A stretch of DNA of 64,000 nt. Origin: Saprospiraceae bacterium. GTDB lineage: Bacteria; Bacteroidota; Bacteroidia; Chitinophagales; Saprospiraceae. Within the stretch, counting starts at the first letter, position 1, and each line of letters opens with the position of its first letter. The position numbers were made by a program, and so were the translations under genes. The notes under the pieces are model-generated. The model saw only the letters and a program-made list of their open reading frames with translations. It ran no database searches and was not told the DNA's origin. Location of the stretch: NCBI GenBank assembly GCA_016714085.1, contig JADJNW010000001.1:930001-994000 (forward strand), given 5' to 3'. Positions 25,605-33,784 of the stretch are shown here, piece by piece.

Positions 25605-25835
25605 CGGCGCTCCGGTCACGTCGTAGACGTCTTCCGTCATCGTCGTTACGTCTTCGGTCACCCGTAGATGTCTTCCGTGTATCGTCCCACGTCTTCTGCT
25701 TGCCACCCCGTCGTCTTCCGTGTCATCGTACACGTCTTCCACACCGTAGATGTCTCCCCACGTCGTTACACGTCTTCGGCCACGCCGTAGATGTCTTCCG
25801 CATCGTCGTACACGTCTCCCGCGCCGTCGGAATCA
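25605..25835 (-). repeat. Degenerate tandem repeat, period about 21 bp, with coding-like pattern
   Basis: On the minus strand the unit carries the core GAAGACGTCTACG. In pieces of frame it encodes heptads of the form EDVYDDA / EDIYGVA (AGDVYDDAEDIYGVAEDV, then EDVYDDT, TEDIYG, TEDVYDVT). The frame is interrupted several times. It lies upstream of the orphan gene. It may be the relic or miscalled sequence of a heptad-repeat protein, or a non-coding satellite. Confidence 0.65.
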
Positions 25836-26065
25836 TGCCCTCAGACATGGAAAAGCCCTACTGACGGGCGTTCCGTAGCTTCCGGTTTAAAAATGTTTGG
25901 GTTTGCGTTGATATAAGTAAGTTTGATATCGTAGGCGATGCCTCCTCGCCTGTTGATCGAAAAGCCTAAGTTTGGGTAAGTTTGTGCAATAAAGTCGCTT
26001 TAGTGAACTACGCTGACAAATATAAGGGTTTTGATAAAAAATGTAAAGGGTTTTAAATGGAAAAA
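25836..26065. other. Spacer without recognisable gene
   Basis: About 230 bp between the tandem repeat and the hairpin at 26066. Only short open frames occur on either strand, and none has family features. It may contain the promoter of whatever the heptad repeat once belonged to. Confidence 0.4.
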
Positions 26066-26094
26066 GCGTCCTACGGCTTAGAGCCGTAGGACGC
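26066..26094. terminator. 29-nt hairpin, copy 2
   Basis: Identical to 24803-24831. Here the arms extend to 16 nt through flanking AAA and TTT. It is 31 nt beyond the stop of the leftward dehydrogenase gene and has an A/T tract on both sides, so it is a good terminator for that gene. Confidence 0.72.
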
Positions 26095-26124
26095 TTTGTT
26101 AGCATATTTAAATGTTGTGGGCTA

Positions 26125-29100
26125 CTACCCGCCAGCATTGCTGGTTAATAAACCGCCGCTGCCCGCCAGAAATTGCAGGAAGGTGAGTACAACGGTATTT
26201 TTAGTATCGCCGCTGCCAACTTTGCTTACGATGTACAGGTCGTGGATTTTACCATCGGTGATGGCGTTGATCGCTCCGGAAATCGTATGCTGTCTATTCG
26301 CAGGCGGCGTGTTCGAGCCTGCGAAGGCCAGCTCGCCTATTTTTTCGCCATCGGGCTTGTCCAAGCGTACCTCGAAGCTGTAAGCAGGGACAGGAGCTTC
26401 GCGCCAACCCATACCGAGCGTCAGTTTCTGAATATCGGTGAGATCCAGGCTGTCTATTTTGAACCAACCATCGGTGGCAGGCACAATCAAAAAGTTCATG
26501 CCGCCAAATGCCGCCGTCGTGTAGCCTTGCAGATCGGTGGTTTCCATGCCTGCAAAGCTCAGCTTGCTATTGCGCAAGGCCACGGTTTTGCTGCTGGAAA
26601 GCGGCTTGACGCCTACATCGCCTTTGTCGGTGAAAGTCGCGCTGAGGTAGAGTACGCCGTTATCTTTGATAGGCTTACCCGCCGTCGGGCTGATCGAGCC
26701 TTTGGCGGCCAGCGATTTTACTTTGGCTTCGGTATTAGCGAGCGATTGAATCCAGGCGATGATTTGACGGGCGTCGGTCTCTGAAATACCAGGGTGGGCC
26801 GCCATGGCCGTCTCACCCCATACGCCGCCACCGCCGCGAATAATCTTCTGCGTGAGATAAGTCACGACGTTGGGATCGTTTTTGTATCGCTTGGCTACGT
26901 CAATATAAGCCGGGCCGATGGATTTCTCTGCTTCTCTGTGGCAAGCTTTGCAATCCAAGGAAGCCATGAGGTTTTTGCCCATTGCGGCTTCGTTTAGTAT
27001 CTGGTGTCCTTGCGCCATGGCCGCTTTGTCGGTACCTTCGATATAATCAGCTACCACGACGAGATCGTTCAGGTCTTGCGCAGCAGGATTGTCGGGGTCT
27101 TTTACGCTGACGTTGTACGCCACCTGCCGACCCGGGAAGTAGAACATCTGGTTGCCCGCGATGGCGATGTCCACTAAGGGCGCTTCGTTTCCGGCATATA
27201 CATTTACGAGGTTGCTTTTCATGGAAGCGCCTTTGTCGTCGTGTACCTCTACCACGATATTGTAATCGCCTGCTTCCTTGAAGGTTTCTTCCAAATAGGG
27301 CGTGGTGGTTTTGATCTCGCGTTCATTATTGATATGCCAAACGTAGGTTAGCGGATCGCCTTCAGGATCGGAAACTTCTACGTCCAGGCGCACTTTCAAA
27401 GGCAGCAAGCCGGAAGTTTTATTGACGGCAATGCTCTCAACTTTGGGCGGCAAATTGCCACCGTTGAAGTCAAGGCGGTAAAGCCCGGCGTCGGGGTTTT
27501 TGCTAAACCAGCCGCTCCCGTATTCCAGGACGTACAAGCGCCCATCGGGCCCGACTTCCATATCAATCGGGTTGATGAATTTGGTATTGGGCATGAAGGG
27601 TTCCATCTTATCGAAGTCACCGTTGGGTCGCATAGTCACTGCTTTGATCCAGCCGCGTATCCAGTCGTAGATGATGAGTTTGCCATTATAATACTCGGGC
27701 AAGCGTGTTTCTTCGGGGAATAGATCGGTGTAGTAAACAGGGCCGGCCATCGCGTTGCGACCACCCGTGCCCGTCTGCGGGAATTCAGGGGATTCGGCAT
27801 AAGGATACCAGATGAAAGCGGGGCTTGAAGGAGGCAGCTCGCGGAGACCTGTGTTGTTGCGAGAGTTGTTGATTGGTTTTTGTGCGTCGAAGGCTACGCC
27901 GTTTTCGCCAGTGGCGTAATTGTGCTCACGGTAAGCGTAATTATCGCCAATGAAAAGTGGCCAACCAAAGTAACCTGCTTCGCGGGCTTGATTCACTTCG
28001 TCGTAGCCACGCGGGCCGCGCGTATCCATACTGTCCACGTTTGCGTCGGGTCCGACTTCACCCCAGTAGAGGAAGCCGTTTTTCTGATCCACCGAGATGC
28101 GATAAGGGTTGCGATTGCCCATGACGTAAATCTCCGGCCGGGCTTTTTCAGTGCCTTTTGGAAATAAATTGCCTTCGGGAATATCGTAGGTACCGTCTTC
28201 GTTGATTCGGATGCGTAGAATCTTACCGCGTAAGTCGTTGGTGTTGCTCGAAGAGCGGCGGGCGTCGTATTGTTCTTTGCCGAGGCGGTCGTCCAATGGT
28301 CCGAAACCGTGATTGGCGTAGGGATTGTCGGGTTCATCGAAAGGCGTGGAGTTGTCACCCGTGGACAAAAACATGATCCTATCTTTGCCGAAGGCGATAG
28401 AACCGCCCGTGTGGCAGCAAATTTCGCGTTGCGAATAGAATTGCAGGATCACCTTCTCAGAAGTAAGGGTATCGTTTTCAAATTTGAAGCGCGACAAGCG
28501 ATTGACAGAGGTATCGATTGGACTGTAGAAAATATAGACAAAATGGTTTCGAGCAAAGTCGGGGTCTTTTTGAATACCGAGCAATCCTTCTTCCGCGTTG
28601 ACGCCTCGCGTATTGGTTTTGTGATAGACGTTTAGGAAAAGTGCCTGTTTTACGGTGTCGCTGCCGTTTTTGTATAATAAAACCTCGCCGCGTCTTTGAC
28701 CGATGAGAATGTCAAAATTGGGTAAAATCGTCATTTCCGTAGGCTCGAAGAACGTACCCTGAATCAAGGCCGTCTTGCTGAAGCGATCCTCTTCGGGTGC
28801 GCGATGCGTGAGCGCTTTCGCGTAATTCAGTTTTTTATTTTTACCAATAGCATACTGAATTCCGCCCAAGAGGTGCTTTATGAATTCGGGCTCGGAGTAG
28901 GATTCGTCGGTATGACCGAGTGCAGTGTACCAGGCGCGGCCGCCGTCGTACTCGTGGTACCAAGCCATGGGATGGTTGTCGCCATTGGTGCCGCCGGTGT
29001 AGCTTTTCTCGTCGATTTTGAGTAGGACGTTGACATCCGGGTTCAGATTTTTGAAATTGTACCACTCATCGGTATGCTTCCAGGGATTGGGTAAATGCTT

Positions 29101-29595
29101 GGTAGAGATATGGCCCGCGTCCGTCACGTTCAGCGTTGCCTGCGCGGTGCCGGGAGGGTGTCCATTGAAATAACCGCCCACCATGCGCCCGTACCATCCC
29201 CATTGGTATTCGGTGTCGGTAGCGGAGTGGATGCCAACGAAGCCACCACCTGCCTGGATATAGCGCTCAAAATTCGCTTCCTGAAAGTGATCGAGCACAT
29301 CGCCCGTGGTATTGAGGAACACTACTGCCGCGTAACGGCGCAGCGTATCATCGTGAAACCAGGCGGCATCGGTGGTCGTATCTACTACGAAATTATTTTC
29401 CGCTGCGAGCTTCTTGATGGCTTCAATGCCAGCGGGGATGGAGGCGTGATGGAAACCGGCCGTTTTGCTGAAAATCAGTATGCGCGGTGCTTCCGAACGC
29501 TTATTGCAATTGCTGAAAAGTAAAACAAGTCCCAAAAGGGTAAGGAACATCATTGGGAATGTACGCTTCATTTTATCGGTATTGTTAGTTTTCAA
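26125..29595 (-). CDS. ThuA / sugar dehydrogenase / PKD / cytochrome c multidomain lipoprotein
   Basis: 1156 residues; an ATG at 29571 (residue 9) is an equally good start. The lipoprotein signal ends LLFSNC at residue 30. Domains in order are:
- a ThuA-like glutamine-amidotransferase fold (about 37-250; ILIFSKTAGFHHASIPAG, GGFVGIHSATDTEY);
- a glucose/sorbosone dehydrogenase beta-propeller (about 275-650; GLLGIQKDPDF, RGKILRIRINEDG, YVMGNRNPYRIS);
- a PKD domain (about 665-745; DPEGDPLTYVWHI);
- a single c-type heme site CKACH (882-886) with a candidate Met ligand in GETAMAAHPG;
- a C-terminal beta-sandwich resembling a carbohydrate-binding module.
The layout suggests periplasmic oxidation of a sugar with electrons passed to the attached heme. 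Substrate and PQQ use are inferred. Confidence 0.88.
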   Translation of the reverse strand: MKTNNTDKMKRTFPMMFLTLLGLVLLFSNCNKRSEAPRILIFSKTAGFHHASIPAGIEAIKKLAAENNFVVDTTTDAAWFHDDTLRRYAAVVFLNTTGDVLDHFQEANFERYIQAGGGFVGIHSATDTEYQWGWYGRMVGGYFNGHPPGTAQATLNVTDAGHISTKHLPNPWKHTDEWYNFKNLNPDVNVLLKIDEKSYTGGTNGDNHPMAWYHEYDGGRAWYTALGHTDESYSEPEFIKHLLGGIQYAIGKNKKLNYAKALTHRAPEEDRFSKTALIQGTFFEPTEMTILPNFDILIGQRRGEVLLYKNGSDTVKQALFLNVYHKTNTRGVNAEEGLLGIQKDPDFARNHFVYIFYSPIDTSVNRLSRFKFENDTLTSEKVILQFYSQREICCHTGGSIAFGKDRIMFLSTGDNSTPFDEPDNPYANHGFGPLDDRLGKEQYDARRSSSNTNDLRGKILRIRINEDGTYDIPEGNLFPKGTEKARPEIYVMGNRNPYRISVDQKNGFLYWGEVGPDANVDSMDTRGPRGYDEVNQAREAGYFGWPLFIGDNYAYREHNYATGENGVAFDAQKPINNSRNNTGLRELPPSSPAFIWYPYAESPEFPQTGTGGRNAMAGPVYYTDLFPEETRLPEYYNGKLIIYDWIRGWIKAVTMRPNGDFDKMEPFMPNTKFINPIDMEVGPDGRLYVLEYGSGWFSKNPDAGLYRLDFNGGNLPPKVESIAVNKTSGLLPLKVRLDVEVSDPEGDPLTYVWHINNEREIKTTTPYLEETFKEAGDYNIVVEVHDDKGASMKSNLVNVYAGNEAPLVDIAIAGNQMFYFPGRQVAYNVSVKDPDNPAAQDLNDLVVVADYIEGTDKAAMAQGHQILNEAAMGKNLMASLDCKACHREAEKSIGPAYIDVAKRYKNDPNVVTYLTQKIIRGGGGVWGETAMAAHPGISETDARQIIAWIQSLANTEAKVKSLAAKGSISPTAGKPIKDNGVLYLSATFTDKGDVGVKPLSSSKTVALRNSKLSFAGMETTDLQGYTTAAFGGMNFLIVPATDGWFKIDSLDLTDIQKLTLGMGWREAPVPAYSFEVRLDKPDGEKIGELAFAGSNTPPANRQHTISGAINAITDGKIHDLYIVSKVGSGDTKNTVVLTFLQFLAGSGGLLTSNAGG

Positions 29596-29665
29596 AAAAA
29601 GTAGGGCTAAGCTACGAATAACCTATCTATGACAGCCAAAGAATATCATTTTTTCATTAAAAACG

Positions 29666-30508
29666 CTATTTATTTGCTAAATCAAACGTGATCCGCCGAA
29701 GGTAATCCAATAATTCCTGCCGATCTTTGTAAGGTACTAAGGTCTCATAGAGGATAGGATCGCCGATGCTGATGCGCACGGTCTTGCCCATTTTATTGCG
29801 GATTTCGTTGAGCAGGAGGCTCAGGCGCAGGTTCATATTGATTTGGCTGGCCAATTGAAATAAGTGGCTGTTGCGACCGTGAAAATAGAGCGGCACGACG
29901 GTGGCTTGGGTTTGACGGATAAGGCTGGCGGTGAAACGCTTCCACTCCAGGTCTTGCACGCGCTTCCAGATTTTGGGAGCTGTTGCTACGCCACCCGAAG
30001 GAAAAATGCCAAGCGCTTCGCCGGCGCGAAGGCGTTCCATCGCAATGGTGCGGGTACGAAGATTGGTATTTAGTGCTTCTTTGGTTTCGTTAAAATCAAT
30101 AGGCAAAAGAAAATCCTCTAGTTGTTCTTCGCGGCAAAGCACTTCGTTCACCAGCAGCGCAAAACGCGGCCGCACCCTCGAAATTAAATGCCCCAGGATC
30201 AGTCCGTCCACCACGCCGAAAGGATGGTTCGCAACAAAAATCAATGGCCCTTCGGTCGGTACTTTTGCTAATTGATCTGCGTCGTAGCGCATCTTGATGT
30301 CCATTTTTTGCAAGGCAGTGCCCCACATTTCGGTGGGCGGCAGGTGCATATTGCGTACTTCGTTGTAGATGCGTTCGAGCTTGCGGCGGCCAGTGGCGTA
30401 TTCGATGGTGTTGATCATTACGCGCTTGAGCAGCGGGTCATCAAAATTGCTATAACTCAGACGACCGGGGATAAATGTTTTATTAGGAGTGGAAATAATT
30501 TCTTTCAC
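29666..30508 (-). CDS. PlsC-like 1-acylglycerol-3-phosphate acyltransferase family protein
   Basis: 280 residues. The acyltransferase block I is FVANHPFGVVDG, a variant of the HX4D motif with H and D kept at the right spacing. Block III is seen in LGIFPSGGVATAPK and a later conserved segment in ATVVPLYFHGRNS. It is likely to acylate a lysophospholipid or related acceptor (for example an ornithine- or hemolysin-type lipid) at the inner membrane. It follows the large dehydrogenase gene leftward but has a separate spacer, so operon membership is uncertain. Confidence 0.82.
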   Translation of the reverse strand: MKEIISTPNKTFIPGRLSYSNFDDPLLKRVMINTIEYATGRRKLERIYNEVRNMHLPPTEMWGTALQKMDIKMRYDADQLAKVPTEGPLIFVANHPFGVVDGLILGHLISRVRPRFALLVNEVLCREEQLEDFLLPIDFNETKEALNTNLRTRTIAMERLRAGEALGIFPSGGVATAPKIWKRVQDLEWKRFTASLIRQTQATVVPLYFHGRNSHLFQLASQINMNLRLSLLLNEIRNKMGKTVRISIGDPILYETLVPYKDRQELLDYLRRITFDLANK

Positions 30509-30557
30509 ATTAAAAATTAATTACTTGTCAATATAAGCAGTTAAACGAGGCTATATT

Positions 30558-30649
30558 GAACGCAGATCAACACTGATGCAACGGGTAATAACGGATTTTA
30601 ATTAAAATTAATCCGTGAAAATCAGCCGCATCCGTGACAATCAGTGTTC
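30558..30649. repeat. Intergenic dyad repeat, copy B (ATCCGTG family)
   Basis: A roughly 92-bp imperfect inverted repeat from GAACGCAGATCAACACTGATG to CAATCAGTGTTC. The centre is ACGGATT, 12 nt of A/T, then AATCCGT. It is related to 22104-22195. It sits between divergent genes and creates a false extension of the next one. Confidence 0.6.
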
Positions 30650-30779
30650 TATCAACACGCACTGCTTGAATTTCTGTTTTAAAACTTTCAAAGATACGGA
30701 ATGTATATTCGAGCTGCAACCCTCCACTTCCATCTTTGTTTTTTTCAAAAAAAGCAGGACATTGACACGAAACTTGCCT

Positions 30780-31538
30780 ATGCAAATCGAATTAAGCCAT
30801 CAAAACCAACGCTACTGCGCTGATCTGTCAAAACCAATTGACATCTCGATTCCATTAAAAGAAGGTCTGGAAACCGTGAATTGTTTCTACGCGCCGCCGA
30901 TGGAAGCCGCGCCAGTCGTGGCAGGTAGTTTTATTGGTTCTACCATTAAGGGCGGTTCGGTGAATTTTTTGAATGTAAAAGTCAATCCGCATGGCAATGG
31001 CACGCACACCGAATGCGTCGGGCATATATCCAAAGAGCCTTACACGATTAATCAATCGCTGAAAAACTTTCATTTTTTAGCACAATTGGTGAGCATTTAT
31101 CCCAAAAAAACGTTGAACGGTGATCGAGTTATCTTGAAAGAACAGTTGGAAGAAGCACTGGGTAAGAATGCGCCCGAAGCTGTCGTCATCAGGACGATGC
31201 CCAATGATGATTGGAAATTGCGAACGAATTATTCCGGTGCGAATCCACCTTATATGCATCATGAAGCGATGGAATGGTTAGTGGCGCGAGGCGTACAGCA
31301 TTTGCTGATTGATTTGCCATCGGTGGATCGGGAGGAAGATGGAGGCAAGTTATTGGCACACAAGGCATTTTGGCGTTATCCTGACAAAGTGCGTGAAAAT
31401 TGTACCATCACGGAGCTAATTTACGTTCCCAATTTTGTAAAAGATAATTTATATTTGTTGACTATTCAGATAGCAAGTTTTGAAATCGACGTAAGTCCAA
31501 GTAAGCCTGTTTTGTACGAATTGCAAATGTTGGCGTAA
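30780..31538 (+). CDS. Cyclase-family metal-dependent hydrolase (kynurenine formamidase-like)
   Basis: 252 residues from the ATG at 30780. The family signature (HxGTHxD type) appears as HGNGTHTEC, with H71, H76 and E78 as candidate metal ligands. Further conserved positions are DISIPL near residue 20, LLIDLPSVDREEDGG and the final LYELQM. Members include kynurenine formamidase and isatin hydrolase; the name does not mean nucleotide cyclase. Upstream codons back to 30615 overlap the intergenic repeat and were not used. The TPR membrane protein gene overlaps its stop by one base, so they are probably co-translated. Confidence 0.85.
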   Translation: MQIELSHQNQRYCADLSKPIDISIPLKEGLETVNCFYAPPMEAAPVVAGSFIGSTIKGGSVNFLNVKVNPHGNGTHTECVGHISKEPYTINQSLKNFHFLAQLVSIYPKKTLNGDRVILKEQLEEALGKNAPEAVVIRTMPNDDWKLRTNYSGANPPYMHHEAMEWLVARGVQHLLIDLPSVDREEDGGKLLAHKAFWRYPDKVRENCTITELIYVPNFVKDNLYLLTIQIASFEIDVSPSKPVLYELQMLA

Positions 31539-32212
31539 TGTCTTATTTTCAGTCCACATATCGTTCCAAAATCTATCAGGAGTTCACAGCGATTGAAGCC
31601 GGAGCTTATCGCCAGGTCATTCATTTTTACGAAAAACAGGAAGCTGCTATCCGCCAATTAGAAACGGAAGAGCATTTTGAAATGACCACCGCTTATGTCA
31701 ATGCTTTATTTGAAGTCGGAGCTTATCACAAGCATCTGGCGCTGGTGGATGGCATCATCGAAACCGCGATTAGCTATAATATCGAATTTTATAAAGGTGA
31801 AGATATTTTCCTGAAAATGTTGTTCCGTAAGGCAGCTTCACTATACAATCTTTTTGAATACGACAAAGCTGAATACATTCTCCGCGAAATCATTCGTATT
31901 AATCCCTGGGACAAAGACACTGTGTTGTTCCTCAAAAAATGCCTGCGCAGCAAGCAACCGCGCTATGTGCAATACGCGCGTGCCACGAGCATTTTCCTTT
32001 TTTTGGTGGCAGCTTTGGTGATTGCATTGGAAGTATTGCTGGTGCGACCATTCTATAAGCCTTATGTAGCCTTGATCGAGCAAACGCGCATTCTGTTGTT
32101 TTGCAGCGGTGGCGTTGTGTTAATTGGAGGTGACATCATTCATCGCTTGCTCGTAGAAAAACGAGTGAATGACTTTGTAAATACCATTCGCAGCCAAAAG
32201 GATTCGGTTTAG
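31538..32212 (+). CDS. TPR-like membrane protein of unknown role
   Basis: 224 residues. The first roughly 135 residues form helical hairpins like tetratricopeptide repeats (YDKAEYILREIIRINPWD is a clear TPR motif). Two transmembrane helices follow, at about 148-168 and 190-206, with a short charged C-terminus. The ATG overlaps the stop of the cyclase-family gene. The PycTM fusion gene lies 156 nt downstream behind its own promoter-like boxes. No named family was recognised. Confidence 0.75.
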   Translation: MSYFQSTYRSKIYQEFTAIEAGAYRQVIHFYEKQEAAIRQLETEEHFEMTTAYVNALFEVGAYHKHLALVDGIIETAISYNIEFYKGEDIFLKMLFRKAASLYNLFEYDKAEYILREIIRINPWDKDTVLFLKKCLRSKQPRYVQYARATSIFLFLVAALVIALEVLLVRPFYKPYVALIEQTRILLFCSGGVVLIGGDIIHRLLVEKRVNDFVNTIRSQKDSV

Positions 32213-32235
32213 ATGCTGGTTCTGGCTGCTCATTG

Positions 32236-32300
32236 ATACACCATAACACCATGTCCCAATATCCCACAATATCTTAATATCACAATATCTCAACATCATC
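32236..32300. repeat. Low-complexity spacer with repeated CAATATC words
   Basis: Repeats of CCATAACACCATGTCCCAAT-type wording and CAATATC/CAATATCTC. It is non-coding and belongs to the phrase-like intergenic repeats seen elsewhere in the window. Confidence 0.4.
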
Positions 32301-32314
32301 ACAAAATTAAAAAA

Positions 32315-32344
32315 TTGTACTAACTTGCCTATCAATACGTTTTG
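32315..32344 (+). promoter_or_regulatory. Bacteroidota-type promoter of the PycTM fusion gene
   Basis: TTG (32315-32317), an 18-nt gap, then TACGTTTTG (32336-32344), close to TAnnTTTG. It is 24 nt before the ATG at 32369. Confidence 0.45.
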
Positions 32345-32368
32345 CTATGAAATACCAACTTTCATCCT

Positions 32369-33586
32369 ATGAACGAAGTATCTACTGAACCCTTTGTATC
32401 GAATATCGTAGCGGAGGCGGGCGAGCAAGTGCTACACTTATACAATAAGCATCAAAATACGAGGCTATTATTACACAATTACGCTTTCGCACAAACCTTA
32501 GTGAAACAATGCGCGGAAATCGGCGCGGCGGCCGGCGCTTCCAATGAAAGCATCGAAATGACGCAGTTGGCGGCTTGGTTTTTGAAAACGGGTCTGCTCT
32601 TCGATTACGAAAATTACCTCAAACATAGCCTCGATCAAGCTCAGCGATTCGTGGCTTTGCGCGATTATCCTGAAGAAGGGCAGCGCAAGATTCTGCACAT
32701 CATACAAATCATTGGCAATCAAAATAATCCGCAAAATTTAGAAGAAAAAATCCTGGCGGATGCCTTGAGCATTGTGACCTGGATAGAGCGGTTTGAAGAA
32801 CAAAGCCCTTTGATGCGGCTGGAAGCAGAATTTATGGGGCAACGCATTTTTAATAAAAAAGAATGGGCAGCGCAGCAATTACAGCAACTACTTGATGTAA
32901 AACTGAATACACATTTTGCCAAAATAAAATATGAACCAATTCTGGCTCAACGCATTAGCAATCAAACGCGTGTAGTAGAAAAGACCGAGCGTAACAAAAA
33001 TAATGTCGAGCCCAAGCCAGCAATCGAGGATTTGCGGCGGTTTCAGGATTTGGACGACTCGCCGATCCGTGCGGTGCAAACTTTTTTCCGAGCCAACTAT
33101 CGCAACCATATCAACCTCAGCGCTATTGCCGACAACAAGGCGAATATTATGATTAGTGTTAATTCGATTTTGATCAGTGTGCTGATTTCTATTTTATCTT
33201 ATCGGAACATGGCGGAAACGCAACCACAAGTGGTGTTGCCAGTGATTATTTTTTTGGTGACAGGTCTGGCTTCGCTCATATTTGCGGTGCTTTCGGCGCG
33301 CCCGAAAGTCACGACGCTCAACCATTCACAGATGAGCAAAGAAGAAAAAAGGCGCAATATTGTCTTCTTTGGCAATTTCGTTGCACTTGATCTGGATGAA
33401 TACGAAGAAGCAATGGATGCGATGTTCCGCGATGGCGAGCTTATGTACGGCAACCTTGTGCGCGACCTTTATTACCTCGGCAAAGTGCTGGAAAAGAAAT
33501 ATCGATACTTGACGGTTTCTTATAATATTTTTATGATTGGTTTTGTGGCTACCGTCACTACTTTCCTGATTACCTTGCTTTTATGA
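32369..33586 (+). CDS. Degenerate HD domain fused to a Pycsar-type (PycTM) membrane effector
   Basis: 405 residues. The N-terminal half (about 15-150) follows HD-phosphohydrolase order: H36 in LLLHNYAF, then AAWFLKTG where HD is expected (the dyad is L72-K73), then H86 and D131 in ILADALSI. The catalytic HD pair is lost, so hydrolysis is doubtful. After a polar linker comes the PycTM-type domain from about 235 (FFRANYRNHINLSAIADNKANI). Transmembrane helices lie at about 258-278, 288-310 and 380-405. In Pycsar defence, PycTM proteins respond to cyclic pyrimidine nucleotides and disrupt the inner membrane. No PycC cyclase is nearby, so here the HD-like part may be the sensor. Domain calls are by pattern only. 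Confidence 0.8.
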   Translation: MNEVSTEPFVSNIVAEAGEQVLHLYNKHQNTRLLLHNYAFAQTLVKQCAEIGAAAGASNESIEMTQLAAWFLKTGLLFDYENYLKHSLDQAQRFVALRDYPEEGQRKILHIIQIIGNQNNPQNLEEKILADALSIVTWIERFEEQSPLMRLEAEFMGQRIFNKKEWAAQQLQQLLDVKLNTHFAKIKYEPILAQRISNQTRVVEKTERNKNNVEPKPAIEDLRRFQDLDDSPIRAVQTFFRANYRNHINLSAIADNKANIMISVNSILISVLISILSYRNMAETQPQVVLPVIIFLVTGLASLIFAVLSARPKVTTLNHSQMSKEEKRRNIVFFGNFVALDLDEYEEAMDAMFRDGELMYGNLVRDLYYLGKVLEKKYRYLTVSYNIFMIGFVATVTTFLITLLL

Positions 33587-33784
33587 GTTTTTGCTGTTGC
33601 GAAAAACATAAAAATGCGTTAACAAAAAGATAATTTGTTCGTATCAGATATAGATAACTGCTATTTAATGCGTTATCAAGCTACCGATTTTAGAAAGAGG
33701 TTTAGAAATATGATTTTCAATCTTTATTTCAGATTTCATATCTCAAATCTCTCATTTTAAAACCCCCATACAAAAAGCTTCATT

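Noticed and set aside
25536..25742. N-terminal extension of the orphan protein through the tandem repeat
   Set aside because: The extension crosses an AT-rich leader and a frame-broken repeat; the ATG at 25535 gives a clean start.
25605..25835. CRISPR array
   Set aside because: The repeats are degenerate, contiguous, with a 21-bp period and no unique spacers; no cas genes are nearby.
24803..26094. Insertion sequence bounded by terminal repeats
   Set aside because: The flanking 29-mers are direct copies of a self-complementary hairpin. No transposase and no target-site duplication were seen.
30615..30779. N-terminal extension of the cyclase-family protein
   Set aside because: These codons lie in the intergenic dyad repeat; homology begins after the ATG at 30780.
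30780..31538. Nucleotide cyclase partner for the PycTM protein
   Set aside because: The 'cyclase family' name refers to a metal-dependent amidohydrolase-like group with an HxGTHxD-type motif. It has no class III cyclase residues.
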